Below, piece after piece: positions 61,901 through 64,000 of a stretch of DNA of 64,000 nt. Every line of letters begins with the position of its first letter. Position 1 is the stretch's first letter. Origin of the DNA: Phaeodactylum tricornutum CCAP 1055/1 (taxonomy: Eukaryota > Bacillariophyta > Bacillariophyceae > Surirellales > Neidiaceae); the NCBI RefSeq assembly GCF_000150955.2, contig NC_011684.1:663610-727609 (forward strand), read 5' to 3'. The position numbers were made by a program, and so were the translations under genes. The notes under the pieces were generated by a model. It had not been told where the DNA came from, searched no databases, and saw only the letters and a list, made by a program, of their open reading frames with translations.

Positions 61901-62194
61901 GCCAAGGCACTTGTTGGAGTGCGAGGCTCGAATTCGATGAAAACCGCTGTCTGTACCGGGAGCAGGAATGAAGTCGAAGACTTGATGCTTGTTTCCGTCA
62001 TTACAATCCCCTTGAAATATGGAGGCCCCGTCGTCTTGGCTCGCTCCAGCCACCTCCACGCAGAGCGAGAGTTCTGACACAATTTGACGTTGCGGCGTTG
62101 TCTGCGCAAAAAGAGGAACTGTCAAGACCAGCAAGCAAAGAACACTGGTCAGAGAAGCGTGATGTCTGCGAGTGGTCGATGCAAACATTCCCAT
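55925..62194 (-). CDS. Giant secreted modular galactose oxidase with ricin-type lectin, malectin and propeller modules
   Basis: 2,089 residues from the ATG at 62194, which precedes a clear signal peptide (LTSVLCLLVLTVPLFAQ). Modules in order: ricin-B lectin (about 25-170), malectin (190-340), ricin-B (360-500), malectin (575-720), galactose oxidase/Kelch plus DUF1929 (740-1235), ricin-B (1240-1370), malectin (1410-1555), Ser/Pro/Thr-rich linker (1560-1795), then seven 42-residue repeats (1800-2089). Malectin repeats read FVxTIPGFxxGxTYxVxxGFAE. The copper-radical centre matches Fusarium enzyme residues with near-identical spacing: Cys816 (NHDMFCPG), Tyr860 (RGYHSM), Trp878 (GGSWSGG), Tyr1081-His1082 (PRTYHS) and His1167 (VTHSVNNDQRR). 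It should oxidise primary alcohols of galactose-type sugars to aldehydes, giving H2O2, at the cell surface. There is no ricin A chain; the lectin fold only binds sugars. No intron in 6.3 kb. Confidence 0.9.
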   Translation of the reverse strand: MGMFASTTRRHHASLTSVLCLLVLTVPLFAQTTPQRQIVSELSLCVEVAGASQDDGASIFQGDCNDGNKHQVFDFIPAPGTDSGFHRIRASHSNKCLGVADGALAPGAEVVQLSCVDNNPSTLWKQRDGALILQHSGYCLSVDVSSRSTSGAFMVQWFCDSPSVKWQVKSVSEQHDGLQQLSKRGNSVGKSQSGFYLSTGTPHDNQFLSTNSSWTETETNGATYSGCGSYGQDTFNRHRTGPSFVFTIPGFVAGDTYDVTMGFAEIWAPQCEDGKRIMDIAVNGRSFAHDLDVYNAAGGCHAALILTKSFEANSRGDFVIDFSSTIHNPIVSFIQIQHVGAKGIQARMLADVPTASPKLSTEPRIARAIDVSTIVSEGLSGLCVDIIDGSEMDGAQAIQASCNGGASQEYQFLIVGEGQFQVVASHSQKCLGVADFDVTESANIIQLPCTNNTLWYVVGDSAYLQLRVLHSAKCLSIFGASIASGAKLVQKACNEGLDQRWSVADGLFVVETLKPSTSAAPSPSPSVSFEPTRAGAGKGPPAPTIQPIDVPSSMPALRGSRSPSRRPSQAVGVSPGPPLFYLNTGTDQDLEYISGGAVGVYSKPGAQIFEAGSYGEETFRSHRWGETFVITIPGLSGGEMYTISLGFAEIFFCDEGQRIMTITVNDEVLEADLDVVATTGACNTALVLREDFAANSDGAFVVAFSSLVDNAMVSFVEIHLAGTLSPSFSPAPGFVPSSSAEPTVAPEPNPWEGEYAMSLVAVAAANLDDGRILAWSAWSRTDYARSVGKTFISIFDPSTNESTEGEITNTNHDMFCPGTATLGDGRIMITGGSSAASVTFFDPSANNWYRGPPMNIPRGYHSMTVLGDGSVFTLGGSWSGGRRGNRGGEVWSPSGGWVLKTNILIPGSSTLLTNDRGGIFRSDNHMWLFTAPNGKVFHAGPSQRMHWIDIAGEGEISDSLLRGNDNDAMNGNAVMFDIGKIFTVGGAPNYEYGDNEGTKLAHVIDINAGEGSETVERVGDMAFARTLANSVGLPSGEVIVVGGQTRVFLFTDREAVFAAEIWSPITGQFTTLAEMKIPRTYHSVAILMKDGRVWAAGGGLCGNCPTNHQDAEILTPPYLLNGDGSLKTRPVIESSPSRIVPGETITVSVDRSGSHNFVLMRISAVTHSVNNDQRRIPLTIVGGDNNSFQLIAPDNYNVTVPGTYFLFAMNADGVPSVGKTIVVDAPDGPVPEPSLIFPIESADFSGLCVNIASNSFENGAQATQWTCNENANQQFEFQFVEGGLYRIVAFHSQKCLTVTQGSISEGENIVQEPCDDVPHQLWTVTGSGSGQELKASHSNKCLSIFESSMATGARLVQLECTEGPAQLWQIDDRLTLSEVEAPSPFRPPSLAPSVSPAPVAALASLPPTTAAGPPVFSLRTGSSLDLPYISAGGPASKTYQDPTPSAISGAGAYGDATFQRHRWGNTFTFTIPGFVAGNTYAVTLGFAEVYFCAASSSRTMTITVNGESFATNLDVFEAAGGCNSALLLTQEFSASSAGDFVLAFASPIQNAMISLIEVRSDAGSPLPDESVQAPQGPTVSPGTTQSLQPSSVPMLSAEPTDISVPPSVVPSVQPVTMPSIIPSSIVGQPSGSPLDKQSRTPSVIPSSSPSFSRGSSLTPSTGPSLTPSLFPFSLPSTTPSRSPAFERSPTPSTTPSNSPSLQLSEEPSASPLVAQSRSPSTVPSLSPSSRPESSIRPSEGPSSTPSYGPVSPPSTTPSRSPAREPSRVPSTTPSSSPSALPSTTQITTGVPTTATPGEAWTIQSSAANNNWTAVIYGNGTFVAVAATGIGDRVMTSPYGTTWTIRASAADNDWNGLTYGDGIFVAVASTGLGNRVMTSPDGIAWASRPSAADNNWTAVAYGNGIFVAVAASGIGNRIMTSRDGTTWTLRGNAVDNEWRSVTYAEGTFVAVASTGIGNRVMTSPDGIQWTIQTSAADNWWSAVTYGDGTFVAVAATGTGDRVMTSPDGITWTTQTSAPDIDWRSVTYGDGIFVAVASTSIGNRVMTSPDGITWTTQGSANDNDWHSVTYGNTTFVAVSKTGIGNRVMSSG
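55928..56797 (-). repeat. Seven 126-bp coding repeats (propeller-like domain)
   Basis: The C-terminal end of the giant protein consists of seven units of 42 residues, each WTxQxSAxDNxWxxVTYGxG then FVAVAxTGxGxRVMTSPDG. Seven is the usual number of blades in BNR/sialidase-like and WD-type propellers. Unit-to-unit identity at DNA level is high, so the array is recently expanded or homogenised. Confidence 0.85.
56810..57370 (-). repeat. Ser/Pro-rich linker with an internal duplication
   Basis: Codes for repeated SPS, TPS and PSTTPSRSP units in the giant protein. The block SRTPSVIPSSSPSF...PSTTPSRSP recurs about 70 residues later as SRSPSTVPSLSPSS...PSTTPSRSP, an internal two-copy duplication. 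Typical of glycosylated diatom cell-surface spacers. Confidence 0.7.
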
Positions 62195-63334
62195 TCTGTC
62201 GTTTGCTTTCTTTTCTATCAAACTCCAACTTGGTTCACTCCATTCCCTTTCTTTTTAGGAATATACGGTCGTTTTACAATCCTTTGCCAACGTAACGGTT
62301 GTTGCGAACTGAACAAACTTCTTGTGTTTTATGACTGTATGCAACACTGTCTGTTGCAACGCACAGAATGAGCAAAACAGGAGACTTCGGAAAGTGGTTT
62401 TCGCTTACCGATGGCATAATTCAAGATTGGGATTGGCTCGTGCTTCCAATGAGGCTTTCCTTTAAAAAAACTGTGGCATAGCTCCTAAAACAATCAACGA
62501 CCTGAAAGACTCTGCCCTTTGCCTTGGAATCTAGACATCCGAGCAGGAAAAGGTATGCCAATCGTGAATAACTGTGAACTAGGAAAATTATGCTCGATTG
62601 CCCGTGCATAATGATGCGAAGGTTGAGTGCTTAAGTGTTTGACAAAGAGAATTCTGAAACTCACGAGATTATTGTGAAAAAATTTAACAAATTAAAATAT
62701 GCCTTGTATAATACTGAAATCTCGATTAAAAGTAGTAGATTCGAACGTCTGTCAAATGTGACTGAATAGAACGAATTCCTACCGATATCATTCCAGAATG
62801 GCGATTCGATATTGATCCTTGTACTCGGGCAATATAAAACCGTTCCAAATTGGTAAATAAATATAATGAGGGGCTAAACCTATCATCAACACGGTTTACG
62901 TGTCATCTAAGTGTAAGTCTTGGCTGAGGGAATCCCTAACTGGAGGGAGAACCCAGAGCACTTCTTTCATTCAAAAATCTAAATTATCTGCCCAAAACCT
63001 CCTCATAAGTAATCCCTCTGATTTCACAGTACGACATAAAATTGATCCCTCTTAGGCAGGCTGCCTTTAATGCGGTGTTTTGTCCTTAAACACCGCATTG
63101 AACCGCATTAAAGGTTTTGAACTCACCGCATTAAAAGTACTTATTTAACTCTATTTTATCGTGATTTACGTAGAGTCAGTAGAAAAGAAAACTCTTAACT
63201 CTAACCCGCTTTACTGCTCATTTCAATCAAAACACTGTTAGAACATAGCTAATCTATCCTGTGCAATACCCTGTGCTCTGCCTTTAGCAAGAAGAGCTAA
63301 AGAAAGCATTTACATCACAAATGCCAACGCAATT
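62195..63334. other. AT-rich interval with inverted repeats
   Basis: About 1.1 kb upstream of the giant protein gene; promoter at the left, AT-rich in the middle (62640-62900), inverted repeats near 63064. No supported gene. Confidence 0.4.
63064..63135. repeat. Cluster of inverted and direct CCGCATTAAA repeats
   Basis: CCTTTAATGCGG (63064-63075) is the exact complement of CCGCATTAAAGG (63103-63114). AATGCGGTGTTT (63069-63080) complements AAACACCGCATT (63088-63099). A further direct copy CACCGCATTAAAAG follows at 63124. Nested arms like this are common near ends of DNA transposons. Confidence 0.7.
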
Positions 63335-64000
63335 ATGATATTTCAGACATGTCATGAGCTTGAGTATGGATTAAAGGTCATTGCATGTTCTCCTAGCAGC
63401 TCTTGTGTGACCACTGTTTTTTGCGAGTTCTGTGTTGTGTTCGGACGTGAAGAGTCAGTCGGAGACAAGAGGGCTTGGACTGTGAAGGTCAAGCATTTCT
63501 CGACTTTTCGTGCGGATGGCTACAGGCGTCACCTACAATTGCAGCGTGCAGAAACTTGGAAAAAATACAAGGGCCTGCTTAGTAAAGCCGAGAAAGAAGC
63601 CTTTTTCTTGCAGGCCAATGTGCCTTTTGCCAGCACCATGAATGCCCATATGGAAGTCGAACGGCCACTTTGTTTTCATTTTAATTTGGCAATTGTTGAA
63701 GTCATTATTGGCAATCTCCTTTTCCATCCTGATGATATTGCTGGAACAACACAAAGCCGTGCTATGCTGCTTTTCAAGAAGCTTGAGGAGGCCAAATCTG
63801 AAAATCATTTGCCGGTCGACAGATTTACGAGGTTGTGGTAAAAACCAAGAAGAGGTTCCAGCTTCTTGTCAAATTTGTCGCCTGTGGTGTATCATTCAGA
63901 GCAGTGTCGCGTCTCATGACTTGCACTCAGGAAGAGTCGGGCATGTCAGTGTATGGTGGCTGCAGTGATGTATTGGCGTCAAACTATACCCAAATTGTCT
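63335..64000 (+). pseudogene. Broken transposase-like gene, cut by the window end
   Basis: The first frame (63335-63841, 168 residues) has FCEFCVVFGREESVG, KHFSTFRADGYRRHLQLQ and TWKKYKGLLSKAEKEAF, a Cys-x2-Cys plus His-x-His finger-like head, then IVEVIIGNLLFHPDDI. It stops at TAA 63839. A second frame, open from 63802 to the window end, continues the same kind of protein (QIYEVVVKTKKRFQLLVKFV, ACGVSFRAVSRLM), as in long oomycete/stramenopile transposase-like proteins I recall. The frames are joined only by a shift between 63802 and 63841 with no plausible intron, so the gene is probably dead. Assigning it to an hAT-type or related element is inference. Confidence 0.5.

Noticed and set aside
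61480-62120. Ricin-type modules considered as a toxin
   Set aside because: Only B-type beta-trefoil lectin modules are present, three of them, without a ribosome-inactivating A chain; this is a sugar-binding fold.
62741-62760. Possible tRNA T-loop (GATTCGAAC)
   Set aside because: No matching acceptor, D- or anticodon stems around it. Other GTTCGA-like words in the window also lacked a cloverleaf.

Overview
This window looks like nuclear DNA of a diatom, most likely the pennate diatom Phaeodactylum tricornutum or a close relative. The species name is an inference from general familiarity, not from a search. The evidence is: eukaryotic protein-coding genes packed on both strands; short GT-AG introns of about 64 to 219 bp, few per gene; ATG starts often in a CTACCATG-like context; and N-termini with a signal peptide ending in an ASAF-AP-like motif, the stramenopile/diatom plastid entry signal (ABC1-like kinase, peroxidase-like protein, possibly SelO). 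No rRNA, tRNA or CRISPR array was found.

Layout. 0-11 kb: a ubinuclein/HPC2-like histone chaperone subunit (-), a sterol reductase (-), selenoprotein O (+), a secreted subtilase (-), a DFRP1/ZC3H15-like protein without zinc fingers (+) and a small membrane protein (-). 12-22 kb: a sulfotransferase-like membrane protein (+), a RraA-like protein (-), VPS52 (+), Rab GDI (-) and a USP8-dimerisation-like protein with a Cys-containing C-terminal domain (+). 25-36 kb: SCO1 copper chaperone (+), SLC35C2-like transporter (-), plastid ABC1 kinase (-), mitochondrial phosphate carrier (-) and 1-Cys peroxiredoxin (-). 36-46 kb: a TCAIM-like protein (+), importin alpha (-), cytosolic-type GAPDH (+), a prolyl-4-hydroxylase-like dioxygenase (+) and a lumenal peroxidase-like protein (-). 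47-54 kb: a GT92 glycosyltransferase (+), a PDZ protein (-), a small tail-anchored protein (+) and an ABC half-transporter (-). 55.9-62.2 kb: one 2,089-residue secreted protein built from ricin-type lectin, malectin, galactose oxidase, Ser/Pro-rich and seven-repeat propeller modules (-). 63.3 kb to the end: a broken transposase-like gene next to inverted repeats.

The genes are mostly unrelated housekeeping functions with no operon logic. Some share a compartment: SCO1, the phosphate carrier and the TCAIM-like protein are mitochondrial; the ABC1 kinase and peroxidase-like protein are plastid; VPS52, Rab GDI and the SLC35C2-like carrier serve membrane traffic and Golgi; the GT92 enzyme, subtilase and giant oxidase serve the secretory route or cell surface.

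The strongest unusual signals are: (1) SelO read through an in-frame TGA into a C-terminal Sec-Ser-Ser, with a foldable SECIS element in the 3' UTR; (2) the giant modular protein with an apparently complete copper-radical oxidase active site; (3) a 9-bp motif TGAC[A/T]GTGA that occurs 16 times, always outside the coding models and mostly just upstream of starts; (4) a peroxidase homologue lacking its haem residues; and (5) a DFRP1 homologue lacking both CCCH fingers. Exon structures were worked out by hand from splice sites, reading phase and family similarity.
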